From Pseudonocardia sp. TRM90224 (GTDB taxonomy: Bacteria > Actinomycetota > Actinomycetes > Mycobacteriales > Pseudonocardiaceae): a DNA stretch of 64,000 bases. Each line of letters opens with the position of its first letter. Positions within the stretch are counted from its first letter, which is position 1. The stretch is from the NCBI RefSeq assembly GCF_021245725.1, contig NZ_JAJGSX010000014.1, positions 62,001 to 126,000 of the forward strand, given 5' to 3'. The notes beneath the pieces were generated by a model that saw only the letters and a program-made list of their open reading frames with translations, had not been told where the DNA came from and did no database searches. Shown one piece after another: positions 1-8,470 of this stretch. A program made the translations under genes and the position numbers.

Positions 1-1494
1 CGCCGCGGCGAGGCGCCGCTCGACGACCACCGGCGACGACGTTTCGCCTTCGACGCCGAAGTTCTGCGACCGGTTGTCGTCGGTGCCGTCGCGGTTCGAC
101 TCGCCGTTGGCCTCGTTGTGCTTGTGCTCGTAGGAGACGAGGTCGCGCAACGTGAACCCGTCGTGCGCCGTGACGAAGTTGATCGACGCCCACGGCCGCC
201 TGCCCGAGACCTTGTACAGGTCTGAGCTGCCCATCAGGCGCGACGCGACCTCGCCGATGCCGCCGTGGCCGCGCCAGAAGTCGCGCACCGCGTCGCGGTA
301 GCGCCCGTTCCACTCCGACCACGCCACCCCGAACCCGCCGACCCGGTAGCCCTCACCGGTGGCGTCCCACGGCTCCGCGATCAGCTTGCGGCCCGACAGC
401 ACGGGGTCGGTCGCGATCGCGGTGAGCAGCGGGGCGTCCGGGTGGAACGCGCCGGAGTGCGGGCGGCCCAGCACGCTCGCGAGGTCGATGCGGAAGCCGT
501 CGACGCCGAACACGGTCGACCAGTGCCGCAGCGCGTCGCAGACCAGCCGGATGACCGTCGGCGAACCGGAGTCGAGTGTGTTGCCGGTGCCGGTGATGTC
601 GGCGTCGTGCCCGTTGCCGCCGAGCGAGTAGTACGCGGGCGCGTCGAGACCGCGGTAGGAGAGCGTCGTGCCGCCGACCCCGCCCTCGGCCGTGTGGTTC
701 GGGACGACGTCGAGGATCACCTCGATACCGGCGGCGTGCAGCGCGTCGACCATCGTCCGGAACTCGTCGATCTCCGCGCCGGGCACGCTCGCGTAGCCGG
801 CGTGCGGTGCGAGGAAGCCGAGCGTCGCGTAGCCCCAGTAGTTGGGCAGGCCGCGCTCCAGCAGCGGCGGCTCGTCCGCGATCGCGGTGACGGGCAGCAG
901 CTCGACGGCCGTGATCCCGCACTTCTTCAGGTGCTCGACGACGGCGGGATGGGCGAGCCCGAGGTACGTGCCGCGCTGCTCCGGCGGGACCTCCGGGTGC
1001 AGCTTGGTGAAGCCGCGCACGTGCAGCTCGGCGATCACGGTCTCCGACCACGGAACGTCGGGCCGCTCGAGCGGCGCGAGCACGTCGGGCTCGGAGACCA
1101 CCGAGAGCGGCACGTACCCGAGCGAGTCGACCGTGCTCTGCGGCCCGGTCATCGGGTCGTCGGCCCAGCCGCGCGCCGCGACGATGTCGGTGATGCCGCC
1201 GGTGATCCGCCGGGCGTACGGGTCGACGAGGATCTTCGCCGGGTTGGCCCGCAGCCCGTCCCACGGACGGTAGGGGCCGTGCACCCGATAGCCGTAACGC
1301 TGGCCCGGTCGGACGCCGGGAACGTAACCGTGCCAAACGCCGAACGTCCGCTCCGGCAGCGTCACGCGGCGCTCACCCAGCGTGTCGCCCGTCCCGTCCA
1401 CAAGGCACACCTCGACGGCATCCGCGCTGGTGGAGGCCACAGCGAAGCGCACCCCGCCGCTGTCGGCATGGGCACCCAGAGGGAAGACAGGCAC
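1..1494 (-). CDS. glgX: glycogen debranching enzyme GlgX (5' part; gene runs off the left edge)
   Basis: GH13 isoamylase-type enzyme that hydrolyses alpha-1,6 branches of glycogen in the cytoplasm. The frame stays open to position 1, so about 498 N-terminal residues of a usual ~700 are present. An N-terminal CBM48-like segment precedes the catalytic barrel. All GH13 signatures are visible: DVVPNH (region I), GFRIDLA with the nucleophile Asp (II), AEPWD with the acid Glu (III) and TAHD (IV). The GTG at 1494 is chosen because it begins the conserved PVFPLGAHADSGGVRFAVAS stretch. Only 19 bp separate it from the divergent ABC gene, so both transcripts probably have very short leaders. Confidence 0.95.
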   Translation of the reverse strand, partial: MPVFPLGAHADSGGVRFAVASTSADAVEVCLVDGTGDTLGERRVTLPERTFGVWHGYVPGVRPGQRYGYRVHGPYRPWDGLRANPAKILVDPYARRITGGITDIVAARGWADDPMTGPQSTVDSLGYVPLSVVSEPDVLAPLERPDVPWSETVIAELHVRGFTKLHPEVPPEQRGTYLGLAHPAVVEHLKKCGITAVELLPVTAIADEPPLLERGLPNYWGYATLGFLAPHAGYASVPGAEIDEFRTMVDALHAAGIEVILDVVPNHTAEGGVGGTTLSYRGLDAPAYYSLGGNGHDADITGTGNTLDSGSPTVIRLVCDALRHWSTVFGVDGFRIDLASVLGRPHSGAFHPDAPLLTAIATDPVLSGRKLIAEPWDATGEGYRVGGFGVAWSEWNGRYRDAVRDFWRGHGGIGEVASRLMGSSDLYKVSGRRPWASINFVTAHDGFTLRDLVSYEHKHNEANGESNRDGTDDNRSQNFGVEGETSSPVVVERRLAAA

Positions 1495-1513
1495 GATCGG
1501 CGAGGATAGAGGG

Positions 1514-2362
1514 GTGGCCGCGTCCGGATCATCCCCTGAGTCGATGCTCACCCAGCGCAGCAGCGACACTCCCGACCTGACCGATCTCGTCGTGCGGATG
1601 GACGGCGTCGGCGTCCGCAGGGGTGCCTCGACGCTGCTGCACGACGTCGACTGGGCCGTCGAGCTGGACGAACGCTGGGTCGTGCTCGGCCCCAACGGCG
1701 CGGGGAAGACGACGCTCCTGCGGCTCGCGGCTGCCGAGCTGCACCCCACCGTCGGCACGGTGCACGTGCTCGGCGAGCGCCTCGGCCGGGTGAACGTCTT
1801 CGAGCTGCGCACCAGGATCGGGCTGTCGTCGGCGGCGCTGAACGGGCGGGTCCCGCCGGAGGAGACGGTGCGCGACGTCGTCGTCAGCGCGGGGTACGGC
1901 GTGCTCGGTCGGTGGCGTGAGGCGTACGACTCCGCCGACACCGACCGGGCCGATCAGCTGCTCGACGCGCTCGGGATGCGCGCGCTCGTGGAGCGCACGT
2001 ACGGCACCCTCTCCGAGGGCGAGCGCAAGCGCACGACGATCGCGCGGGCCCTGATGACCGACCCCGAGCTGCTGCTTCTCGACGAGCCCGCGGCCGGGCT
2101 CGACCTCGGCGGCCGCGAGGACCTCCTTGCGCGGCTCACCGCGCTCGCCGCCGATCCGAATGCGCCTGCCTCGGTGCTCGTCACGCACCACGTCGAGGAG
2201 ATCCCCGTCGGTTACAGCCACGGGCTGCTGATCCGCGAGGGCGGTGTCGTCGCGGCCGGGCTGCTCGACGACGTGCTCACCGACGACAACCTCTCGGCCA
2301 CCTTCGGCCTGCCGCTCACCGTGCAGCGCCGCCGCGGCCGCTACACCGCCTGGCGCCGCTGA
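1514..2362 (+). CDS. ABC transporter ATP-binding protein without an adjacent permease
   Basis: A 282-residue single nucleotide-binding domain. Walker A is GPNGAGKTT, the signature is LSEGERKR (a variant of LSGGQ), Walker B is LLLLDEPAAGLD and the switch His is in THHVEE. GTG 1514 is the first plausible start; ATG 1543 is an alternative. No membrane subunit or substrate-binding protein lies nearby, so the substrate cannot be read from context. The position before an EchA17-like gene and a methyltransferase recalls mycobacterial Rv3041c (memory-based synteny). It could also be a soluble regulatory ATPase, but one NBD argues against the ABC-F group. Confidence 0.85.
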   Translation: MAASGSSPESMLTQRSSDTPDLTDLVVRMDGVGVRRGASTLLHDVDWAVELDERWVVLGPNGAGKTTLLRLAAAELHPTVGTVHVLGERLGRVNVFELRTRIGLSSAALNGRVPPEETVRDVVVSAGYGVLGRWREAYDSADTDRADQLLDALGMRALVERTYGTLSEGERKRTTIARALMTDPELLLLDEPAAGLDLGGREDLLARLTALAADPNAPASVLVTHHVEEIPVGYSHGLLIREGGVVAAGLLDDVLTDDNLSATFGLPLTVQRRRGRYTAWRR

Positions 2363-2389
2363 AACCCCGGCGCGAACCCAGCCGTTCGG

Positions 2390-3016
2390 TCAGGTGATCG
2401 CCGGGCGCGGGAAGTGGCGGACGAACGCCTGCGCGGCGTCGAGGTCGCCGGTGACGGCTGACGGGTCGAGCGGGCGGCCGCCGAACACGACCGATCGCAG
2501 CGCCGCCGCGTCGGTCGTGATCACCGCGTCGGCGTGCGGCGTCTCGGCGCGGGTGATGTCGAACCGCCCGTCGCGGATCTCCGCGCGGAACCGCTCCTCA
2601 CCGAGCCGCAGCTCGATGAGCGCGTCCTTCGCCATGCCGTCGTAGGTCGTCAGCATCGCGATGGCGAGCGCGTCGGCCGAGAGCTCCCCGACCGCGGTGG
2701 TGGCGAGCCGGCTGCCCCAGCGGGCGAGCTCGATGACGACGGGCCGCAGCTCCTGGCCGCGATCGGTGAGCTCGTAGACGTTCGCGCTGACCGGTGGGCC
2801 CATCCGGCGCCGGTGCAGGACACCGGCCTCGGCGAGCTCGCGCAGACGCTGGGACAACACGTTCTGGCTGACCGCCGGCAGGCTCCTGACCAGGTCGGAG
2901 AACCGTTTCGGGCCGAGCAGCAGCTCGCGCACGACGTGCAGGGCCCACCGCTCGCCGACGATGTCGAGGGCGCGTGCCATCCCGCACGGGTCGTCGTAGT
3001 TCCGCTTCCCGGCCAT
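2390..3016 (-). CDS. HxlR-family transcriptional regulator with C-terminal SCP2-like domain
   Basis: 208 residues. The N-terminal ~100 are an HxlR/MarR-type winged helix opening with DDPCGMARALDIVGERW and containing VLSQRLRELAEAGVL followed by a wing; the single Cys in this opening is at the position often redox-active in HxlR proteins. Residues ~115-205 resemble the SCP2/sterol-carrier-like C-terminal domain seen on some actinobacterial members and may bind a small ligand. It is divergent from the flavoprotein at 3073 with only 56 bp between them, which hold two inverted repeats. It is therefore the likely local regulator of that gene. Confidence 0.88.
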   Translation of the reverse strand: MAGKRNYDDPCGMARALDIVGERWALHVVRELLLGPKRFSDLVRSLPAVSQNVLSQRLRELAEAGVLHRRRMGPPVSANVYELTDRGQELRPVVIELARWGSRLATTAVGELSADALAIAMLTTYDGMAKDALIELRLGEERFRAEIRDGRFDITRAETPHADAVITTDAAALRSVVFGGRPLDPSAVTGDLDAAQAFVRHFPRPAIT

Positions 3017-3035
3017 CGCTGCATCGTAGCAATCT

Positions 3036-3054
3036 CTTGCGTAATCAAAGCAAG
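3036..3054. promoter_or_regulatory. inverted repeat CTTGC-N9-GCAAG, candidate HxlR site
   Basis: Perfect 5-bp arms separated by nine bases in the 56-bp space between the divergent HxlR and flavoprotein genes. Local base composition is unusually AT-rich for this window, as expected of a promoter. Assignment to the HxlR protein is inference from position. Confidence 0.4.
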
Positions 3055-3055
3055 C

Positions 3056-3072
3056 ACTCCTAATCTAGGAGT
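3056..3072. promoter_or_regulatory. inverted repeat ACTCCTA-ATC-TAGGAGT, candidate operator
   Basis: Perfect 7-bp arms around a 3-bp centre, ending at the base before the ATG at 3073. It could be the HxlR operator; the second half (AGGAGT) could not serve as a ribosome binding site because it abuts the ATG. The transcript is probably leaderless or very short. Confidence 0.45.
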
Positions 3073-3579
3073 ATGTCTTCTTCGACCACCCTGCCCCAGG
3101 GCCACCCCGACCTGATATCGACCGACGTCGCCCAGCGGCTGCTGCACTCGACGGAGCTCGCCCGCCTCGCGTACACCGCCGCCGACGGCACTCCCCGGGT
3201 CTTCCCGATGATGTTCCAGTGGACCGGCGACGAGATCGTCTTCGCGACCTTCGCCGGCGCCCGCAAGATCGCGGCCCTGCGCGCCCGGCCGGACGTCGCG
3301 ATCACCATCGACACCCCGGTCGCCCCACCGCAGGTGCTGCTCCTGCGCGGCCGGGCCGAGGTCGCCGACGTCGAGGGGCTCGTCCCGGAGTACGTGCAAG
3401 CGCACCGCCGCTACGCGGCGACACCGGAGCAGGCCGAGGCGACGATCGCCGACTCGGACCGGCCCGGCGTGCGGATGGCGCGCATCGCCGTTCGCCCGAG
3501 CTGGGTGGGTGTGCTCGACTTCGTCTCGCGGTTCCCCGGTGGGGGCAGCGCGTCCGAGTTCGCCGAGCGAGGGCAGTGA
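3073..3579 (+). CDS. pyridoxamine 5'-phosphate oxidase-like / F420- or FMN-binding split-barrel protein
   Basis: 168 residues with the split-barrel flavin fold signature: ELARLAYTAADGTPRVFPM, then FATFAGARKIAALRARPDVAITID, then the VLLLRGRAEV strand. This superfamily includes PNPOx-like FMN enzymes and F420-dependent reductases; the sequence alone does not settle the cofactor. The N-terminal residues LISTDVAQRLLHSTE form the usual first helix. It lies 2 bp before the alpha/beta hydrolase at 3582, so the two are likely co-transcribed. Confidence 0.82.
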   Translation: MSSSTTLPQGHPDLISTDVAQRLLHSTELARLAYTAADGTPRVFPMMFQWTGDEIVFATFAGARKIAALRARPDVAITIDTPVAPPQVLLLRGRAEVADVEGLVPEYVQAHRRYAATPEQAEATIADSDRPGVRMARIAVRPSWVGVLDFVSRFPGGGSASEFAERGQ

Positions 3580-3581
3580 CC

Positions 3582-4277
3582 ATGAGTGGGACGACGTACG
3601 TGTTGATCCCCGGCGCGACCGGGCAGGCCTGGTACTGGCACCGGGTGGTGCCGTTGCTGGAGGAGCGCGGGTACGAGGCGCTGCCCGTCGAGCTGCCCGG
3701 CGCCGACGACACCGCCGGGCTCGCGGAGTACGTCGACACCGTCGTCGCGGCGATCGGCGACCGGCCTGCGGGCGACGTCGTGCTGGTCGGGCAGTCGATG
3801 GGTGCCTTCACCACCGGGCTGGTGGCCGAGCGCCTGCCGGTGCGGGAGATCGTGCTGGTCAACGCCATGACGCCGAAGCCGGGCGAGTCGGCGGGCGAGT
3901 GGTGGGAGGCCACCGGGCAGGGCGCGGCGGCCCGTGAGATGGCGCTGCGCGACGGCCGCGACCCCGACGCGCCGTTCGACCCCTGGATCGAGTTCTTCCA
4001 CGACGTCCCCGAGCACATCGTCGAGGAGGCGAAGGCCGGCCCGCCGCCGCTGCAGTCCGACACCCCGTTCGGGAAGCCGTGGCCCCTCGCGGCGTGGCCG
4101 GACGTCCCTACGCGCTTCCTGCAGGGTAGCGACGACCGGTTCTTCCCAGTCGAGTTCCAGCGCAAGCTGGTGGCCGAGCGGCTCGGGCTGGAGATCGAGG
4201 AGCTGCCCGGCGGGCACCTGGTGGCGCTGAGCCGCCCGATCGAGCTCGTGGACCTCCTGACGGCCGAGCGCGGGTAG
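3582..4277 (+). CDS. alpha/beta hydrolase (small esterase type)
   Basis: 231 residues. The nucleophile elbow is GQSMG with Ser72; an acidic residue sits in GSDDRFFP and the catalytic His in GGHLVALSRP near the C-terminus, so the triad is complete. The N-terminal TYVLIPGATGQAWYWHRV gives the oxyanion-hole strand. It resembles the plant methylesterase/hydroxynitrile-lyase-like group that bacteria carry as salicylate-esterase-type hydrolases; the substrate is unknown. The ATG at 3582 follows the upstream stop by 2 bp, so co-translation with the flavoprotein is likely. Confidence 0.88.
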   Translation: MSGTTYVLIPGATGQAWYWHRVVPLLEERGYEALPVELPGADDTAGLAEYVDTVVAAIGDRPAGDVVLVGQSMGAFTTGLVAERLPVREIVLVNAMTPKPGESAGEWWEATGQGAAAREMALRDGRDPDAPFDPWIEFFHDVPEHIVEEAKAGPPPLQSDTPFGKPWPLAAWPDVPTRFLQGSDDRFFPVEFQRKLVAERLGLEIEELPGGHLVALSRPIELVDLLTAERG

Positions 4278-4315
4278 GGTCCCGACCGAGGCAGCGGACG
4301 ACGGAAGGAAGCGGC

Positions 4316-5095
4316 GTGGGCGAGTTCGTCAACCTTGAGGTCGAGGGCGGGATCGGCACGATCCGGCTGGACCGGCCCCCGATGAACGCGTTCAGCCGGC
4401 AGGTGCAGGAGGAGCTGAAAGCCGCGGCCGAGGAGGCGAGCAGGCGCGCCGACGTCCGCGCGGTGATCGTCTACGGCGGCGAGAAGGTCTTCGCGGCCGG
4501 CGCCGACGTCAAGGAGATGGCGTCGATGTCGTTCGCCGACATCGCACCCGTCGCGCGGCGGCTCAACGCGTGCTTCGGCGCGCTGTCGGAGGTGCCCAAG
4601 CCCACGGTCGCCGCGATCACCGGCTACGCGCTCGGCGGCGGCATGGAGGTCGCGCTGGGCTGCGACCGGCGCATCTGCGGCGACAACGCGAAGCTCGGCC
4701 AGCCCGAGATCCTGCTGGGGATCATCCCCGGCGGTGGCGGCACGCAGCGCATGGCGCGGCTCATCGGCCCGTCCCGGACCAAGGACCTGATCTTCACCGG
4801 CCGGATGGTGAAGGCGGAGGAGGCGCTGGCGATCGGTCTCGTCGACGAGGTCGTGCCGGCCGACGAGGTCTACGCCGCCGCCCGCCGGTGGGCCGAGCAG
4901 TTCGTGAACGGCCCCGCGGTCGCGCTCGCCGCGGCGAAGAAGGCCATCGACGGCGGCCTCGACGTCGACCTGCGCACCGGGCTGGACATCGAGGCCGACG
5001 CCTTCGCCGCGCTCTTCGCGACCGAGGACGGGCGGGTCGGGATGGCCTCGTTCGTCGAGAACGGGCCGGGGAAGGCGCAGTTCGAGGGCCGCTAG
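4316..5095 (+). CDS. enoyl-CoA hydratase/isomerase family protein (EchA17-like)
   Basis: 259 residues of the crotonase fold. The CoA/oxyanion motifs AAGADVKEM and ALGGGMEVALGCD are present, as is the catalytic-Glu region LGQPEILLGIIPGGGGTQRM. It probably hydrates enoyl-CoA in fatty acid breakdown. The GTG start at 4316 follows a GGAAGGAAG-like ribosome site. From memory, Mycobacterium tuberculosis echA17 (Rv3039c) sits next to the same methyltransferase and ABC ATPase neighbours. Its stop overlaps the stop of the convergent Uma2 gene by 4 bp. Confidence 0.93.
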   Translation: MGEFVNLEVEGGIGTIRLDRPPMNAFSRQVQEELKAAAEEASRRADVRAVIVYGGEKVFAAGADVKEMASMSFADIAPVARRLNACFGALSEVPKPTVAAITGYALGGGMEVALGCDRRICGDNAKLGQPEILLGIIPGGGGTQRMARLIGPSRTKDLIFTGRMVKAEEALAIGLVDEVVPADEVYAAARRWAEQFVNGPAVALAAAKKAIDGGLDVDLRTGLDIEADAFAALFATEDGRVGMASFVENGPGKAQFEGR

Positions 5096-5655
5096 CGGGC
5101 CCAGCGTGGGAGCAGGTCGACGAGCGCGATGTCGATGTCGAACGGGTCGGTCACCTTCAGTCGCTCCGTGCCGCCTCCGAGGACCTCCCGGTAGCTGTCA
5201 CCCTCGCCCTGCCGGAAGATGCGCACGCGCAGCGGCTCCAGCTCGATGCGCCAGAAGGCCGGGATGCCGTGCTGGGCGTAGATGGCGGGCTTGGTCACCC
5301 GATCCTCGGTGTGCGATCCGGGCGACTCGATCTCGACCGCGAGAAGCACCTCGGACGGTGCGAACCAGTGTCGCCTCGGCTCGTCGGAGTGAACGACGAG
5401 CACATCGGGGATGCGGGTGAGCTGGCGACCGAAGCGGATCTCGACGATCTGCGCAGCCACGAGCGGATCCGGAGCGAGCTCATCGAGCCTCGCGAACAAG
5501 CGACCTTGGACGGACTGGTGCAGGTTCGACGCCGACGGCGACACGGTCAAGGCCCCATCTGTCAGTTCATGGCGCAGCTGTGACTCAGGCCACCTGTCGA
5601 GGTCGTCGACCGTCCAGCCGCCCGGGGGCATCGTCGTCGCGAACGCTTCAGTCAT
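5092..5655 (-). CDS. Uma2-family (DUF820) PD-(D/E)XK nuclease-like protein
   Basis: 187 residues, typical for the family. The restriction-endonuclease-like core is visible: the IPDVLVV strand carries the first Asp and LAVEIESPGS gives the E-x-E/K-like second acidic motif. Uma2 proteins are abundant in actinomycetes and cyanobacteria, often as isolated genes; their function is unresolved. It is embedded, in reverse orientation, between the enoyl-CoA hydratase and the methyltransferase that are neighbours in mycobacteria. It therefore looks like an insertion into an otherwise conserved gene string. Confidence 0.85.
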   Translation of the reverse strand: MTEAFATTMPPGGWTVDDLDRWPESQLRHELTDGALTVSPSASNLHQSVQGRLFARLDELAPDPLVAAQIVEIRFGRQLTRIPDVLVVHSDEPRRHWFAPSEVLLAVEIESPGSHTEDRVTKPAIYAQHGIPAFWRIELEPLRVRIFRQGEGDSYREVLGGGTERLKVTDPFDIDIALVDLLPRWAR

Positions 5656-5713
5656 CGAGACAATGGTAGCGGTGGCTGGGCGACCGGTAAGACGCCGTTT
5701 ACGCTATCTACCC

Positions 5714-6673
5714 ATGAGTAAGGACCCGGCGCCCAACCCGCACGCCTCCGCGGAGGAGGTGGAGGCGGCGTGGCAGGACCGCAAGCTCGCGAACGTCCTC
5801 TACCACGACTGGGAGGCGGGCTCGTACGACGACAAGTGGTCGATCTCCTATGACGAGCGCTGCATCTCCTACGCGGCCGGTCGGTTCCGCCGCATCGCCG
5901 ACGACGACGGCTGGCCGTACGAGCGGGCGCTGGAGCTGGGCTCCGGTACCGGGTTCTTCCTGCTCAACCTGATGCAGGCGGGGCTGGCGAAGCGCGGCGC
6001 CGTCACCGACCTCTCACCGGGCATGGTCGCCGCCGCGCTGCGCAACGCCGAGCACCTCGGGCTGGACGTCGAGGGCCGGGTCGCCGACGCCGAGCGCATC
6101 CCGTACGAGGACAACTCGTTCGACGTCGTCGTCGGGCACGCGGTGCTGCACCACATCCCGGACGTCGAGCTGGCGTTCCGTGAGGTGCTGCGCGTGCTCA
6201 AGCCGGGCGGGCGGTTCGTGTTCGCCGGCGAGCCGACGAAGGTCGGCGACTTCTACGCTCGCCGCCTCGGCAACCTGACCTGGAAGGCGACCACTGCGGT
6301 CACCCGGATCCCCGCGCTGCAGGGGTGGCGGCGACCGCAGGCCGAGCTGGACGAGTCGTCGCGCGCGGCCGCGCTGGAGGCGGTCGTCGACATCCACGTC
6401 TTCGACCCCGCCGAGCTCGAGTCGACAGCGCGGCGGGCGGGCGCGCAGGACGTCCGGGCCGCGACCGAGGAGTTCACCGCGGCGATGCTGGGCTGGCCGG
6501 TCCGGACGTTCGATGCGGCGGTGCCGCCCGGCAAGCTCGGGTGGGGCTGGGCGATGTTCGCCTACCGCAGCTGGCAGCGCCTCTCGTGGCTGGACGACAC
6601 CGTGATGTCCCGGTTCGTCCCGCGTGGGTGGTTCTACAACGCGCTTGTGACGGGCACCAAGCGGCCCGGCTGA
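5714..6673 (+). CDS. class I SAM-dependent methyltransferase (Rv3038c-like)
   Basis: 319 residues. Motif I is ALELGSGTGFFL and the post-I acidic residue is in AVTDLSPGM; DAERIPYEDNSFDVVVGHAVLHHI and LRVLKPGGRFVFAGEP complete the Rossmann-type core. The N-terminal ~80 residues and the C-terminal ~110 residues are extra to the core and may bind the acceptor. The ATG at 5714 starts MSKDPAPNPHAS and is preceded by TA-rich sequence (TACGCT, TATCTA) at -15 to -4, suggesting a leaderless transcript. Acceptor unknown. Confidence 0.85.
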   Translation: MSKDPAPNPHASAEEVEAAWQDRKLANVLYHDWEAGSYDDKWSISYDERCISYAAGRFRRIADDDGWPYERALELGSGTGFFLLNLMQAGLAKRGAVTDLSPGMVAAALRNAEHLGLDVEGRVADAERIPYEDNSFDVVVGHAVLHHIPDVELAFREVLRVLKPGGRFVFAGEPTKVGDFYARRLGNLTWKATTAVTRIPALQGWRRPQAELDESSRAAALEAVVDIHVFDPAELESTARRAGAQDVRAATEEFTAAMLGWPVRTFDAAVPPGKLGWGWAMFAYRSWQRLSWLDDTVMSRFVPRGWFYNALVTGTKRPG

Positions 6674-6739
6674 CGCGAGGCACGGCCTAGCCGTAGTCCT
6701 ACCGATTCGGTGATCGACGCGACGGTCCACGATGGTCCG

Positions 6740-7258
6740 ATGAGCCGGACGACGATGCTGCGGCGCGCGCTGAACCTCCCCGTGTTGCTGATCGCGATCG
6801 CGCTGGCGGCCCTTGCCGTCGTGATCGCCGTGCAGACGAGTCCCACGGAGACGGCAGCGGAGGCGTCCGGGCGGGTTCGCGGGGTGCTCGAGAGCACGGC
6901 GCGCGCCGTCTCGATGGTGCCGCAGACCGTGGCCGAGCAGGCATCGGCCGGCTCGTGCACGTGGCTCGACCTCGACTTCACGACACCGAGCGGCAAGCGG
7001 CGCCCCGAGCTCAGTTCCGTGGGGCCGCTTCCCGCAGGCGCCGATCCCGCTGCCACCCTGGAGCGCGTGGCTCAGCACCTGGTCGGGAGCGGATGGATCG
7101 TCGTGCGCTCCCACACCGAGCCGACCGGCACGGCGGGCCTCGAAGCGGCGGGTCCTGGGGGCTACCGCCTGACCGCGCTCGTCGACGCCAGCACGTTGAC
7201 CCTGACCGGCGAGGCGCCTTGCGTGTGGCCCGACGGCGAGCGCCGGACCGCCCCGTGA
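6740..7258 (+). CDS. hypothetical protein with one N-terminal membrane segment
   Basis: 172 residues from ATG 6740 (a GTG at 6710 gives ten more). A positively charged start MSRTTMLRRALN leads into one hydrophobic segment (about residues 13-32), then an exported domain of ~140 residues with two Cys. No family is recognised. It ends 25 bp before the sensor kinase at 7284 and is co-directional, so it may be a membrane-anchored accessory to the signalling system; this is inference only. Confidence 0.65.
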   Translation: MSRTTMLRRALNLPVLLIAIALAALAVVIAVQTSPTETAAEASGRVRGVLESTARAVSMVPQTVAEQASAGSCTWLDLDFTTPSGKRRPELSSVGPLPAGADPAATLERVAQHLVGSGWIVVRSHTEPTGTAGLEAAGPGGYRLTALVDASTLTLTGEAPCVWPDGERRTAP

Positions 7259-7283
7259 TCGGCCCACGTCGGAGGCCGGTCCG

Positions 7284-8444
7284 TTGACCCCGCCGCCGGA
7301 CTACCTGCGGCAGATGCCGTCGGCGGCCGACATGGACCGCCCGCTCGAACCGCTGTGGCGCGGGCTGCTGGTCTACCGGGTGCTCACGCTGCTGAGCTCG
7401 ATCGGGGGCGTGCTCTACACGCTCGGCAACTTCGCGTCCCCGGCCGGCGCGGTCGCCGTGCTGGCGGTGATGGCGGCATGGACCGTCGTGACGGGCTACG
7501 GCTACTTCGGCATGATGCCGCGCGGCCGGCTGGCGATCGCCGATCTCGTTGTGACCGTCGGGGTCATGGCGACCACGCCGTTCGTCCAGACCCGCGCGCA
7601 GGTGCTCTCCGACGAGTCGGTCATGGGCTCGATCTGGACTCCCGGCGCCGTGCTGGCCCTCGCGCTGGCGTTCGGCGTCCGCGGCGGCCTCGCCGGGGCG
7701 GCGGCGCTGTCGGTGATGCTGTTCCTGGTGCAGGCGCGGTTCGAGGCGGAGCTGCCCGACGTCCAGCTGCTCGTGCTGGTCGGGGTGTCGATCGGGTTCG
7801 CGTCGACGGTCGTGCGCCGCAACGCCGAGCGGCTGCGGGCGGCGATCACGTCCGAAGCGGCGATGATGGAACGCGACCGCCTTGCCCGTGCTGTGCACGA
7901 CGGTGTCCTGCAGGTGCTCGGGTACGTCCGCAGGCGCGGCGCCGAGCTCGGCGGCGCCGCGGGCGAGCTGGGCAGGCTCGCGGGGGAGCAGGAGTACGCG
8001 CTTCGCACGCTGCTCACCGCGGGGCCGGCGCCGGTCGACGTGCACGGGAGGCGCGACCTCGCCGCAGCGCTGCGCATGCTCGGCACCTCGCGCGTCACCG
8101 TCTCCGCCCCCGCGCACCGGGTGGAGATGCCCGCGCGTGCCGTCGATGAGCTGGTGGCCGTCGTCGGTGCCGCGCTGGCGAACGTCGCGCTGCACGTCGG
8201 GCCGGACGCGCCGGCGTGGGTGCTGCTGGAGGACACCGGCGACGCCGTGGAGATCAGCGTCCGGGACGAGGGCCCCGGCATCCCGGCCGGCCGGCTCGCC
8301 GCGGCCGAGTCGGAGGGCAGGCTGGGGGTCGCGATGTCGATGCGCGGGCGCGTGAACGACCTCGGCGGCACGCTCACCTGCGACACCGGGCCCGGCCGCG
8401 GGACGGAATGGATCATCAACCTGCCCAGGCGGGCTGCCCGGTGA
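7284..8444 (+). CDS. membrane sensor histidine kinase (MacS/DUF5931-like, HisKA_3 type)
   Basis: 386 residues. Five or six hydrophobic segments fill residues ~28-175. The dimerisation/phosphoacceptor helix reads ERDRLARAVHDGVLQVLG with His205. The ATPase domain has VRDEGPGIPAGR and GRLGVAMSMRGR, then GGTLTCDTGPGRGTEW. The start codon is TTG at 7284, supported by GGAGG 9 bp upstream. No ligand domain apart from the membrane region is visible, so the signal is probably membrane-associated. Its stop overlaps a GTG at 8441 in frame with the downstream response regulator, indicating coupled translation of the pair. Confidence 0.9.
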   Translation: MTPPPDYLRQMPSAADMDRPLEPLWRGLLVYRVLTLLSSIGGVLYTLGNFASPAGAVAVLAVMAAWTVVTGYGYFGMMPRGRLAIADLVVTVGVMATTPFVQTRAQVLSDESVMGSIWTPGAVLALALAFGVRGGLAGAAALSVMLFLVQARFEAELPDVQLLVLVGVSIGFASTVVRRNAERLRAAITSEAAMMERDRLARAVHDGVLQVLGYVRRRGAELGGAAGELGRLAGEQEYALRTLLTAGPAPVDVHGRRDLAAALRMLGTSRVTVSAPAHRVEMPARAVDELVAVVGAALANVALHVGPDAPAWVLLEDTGDAVEISVRDEGPGIPAGRLAAAESEGRLGVAMSMRGRVNDLGGTLTCDTGPGRGTEWIINLPRRAAR

Positions 8445-8456
8445 GCGCCGGGGAAC

Positions 8457-8464
8457 GAGGAGGG
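8457..8464 (+). promoter_or_regulatory. strong ribosome binding site deciding the response-regulator start
   Basis: GAGGAGGG six bases before ATG 8471. It favours ATG 8471 over the in-frame GTG 8441 that overlaps the kinase stop. Confidence 0.7.
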
Positions 8465-8470
8465 ACGCCG

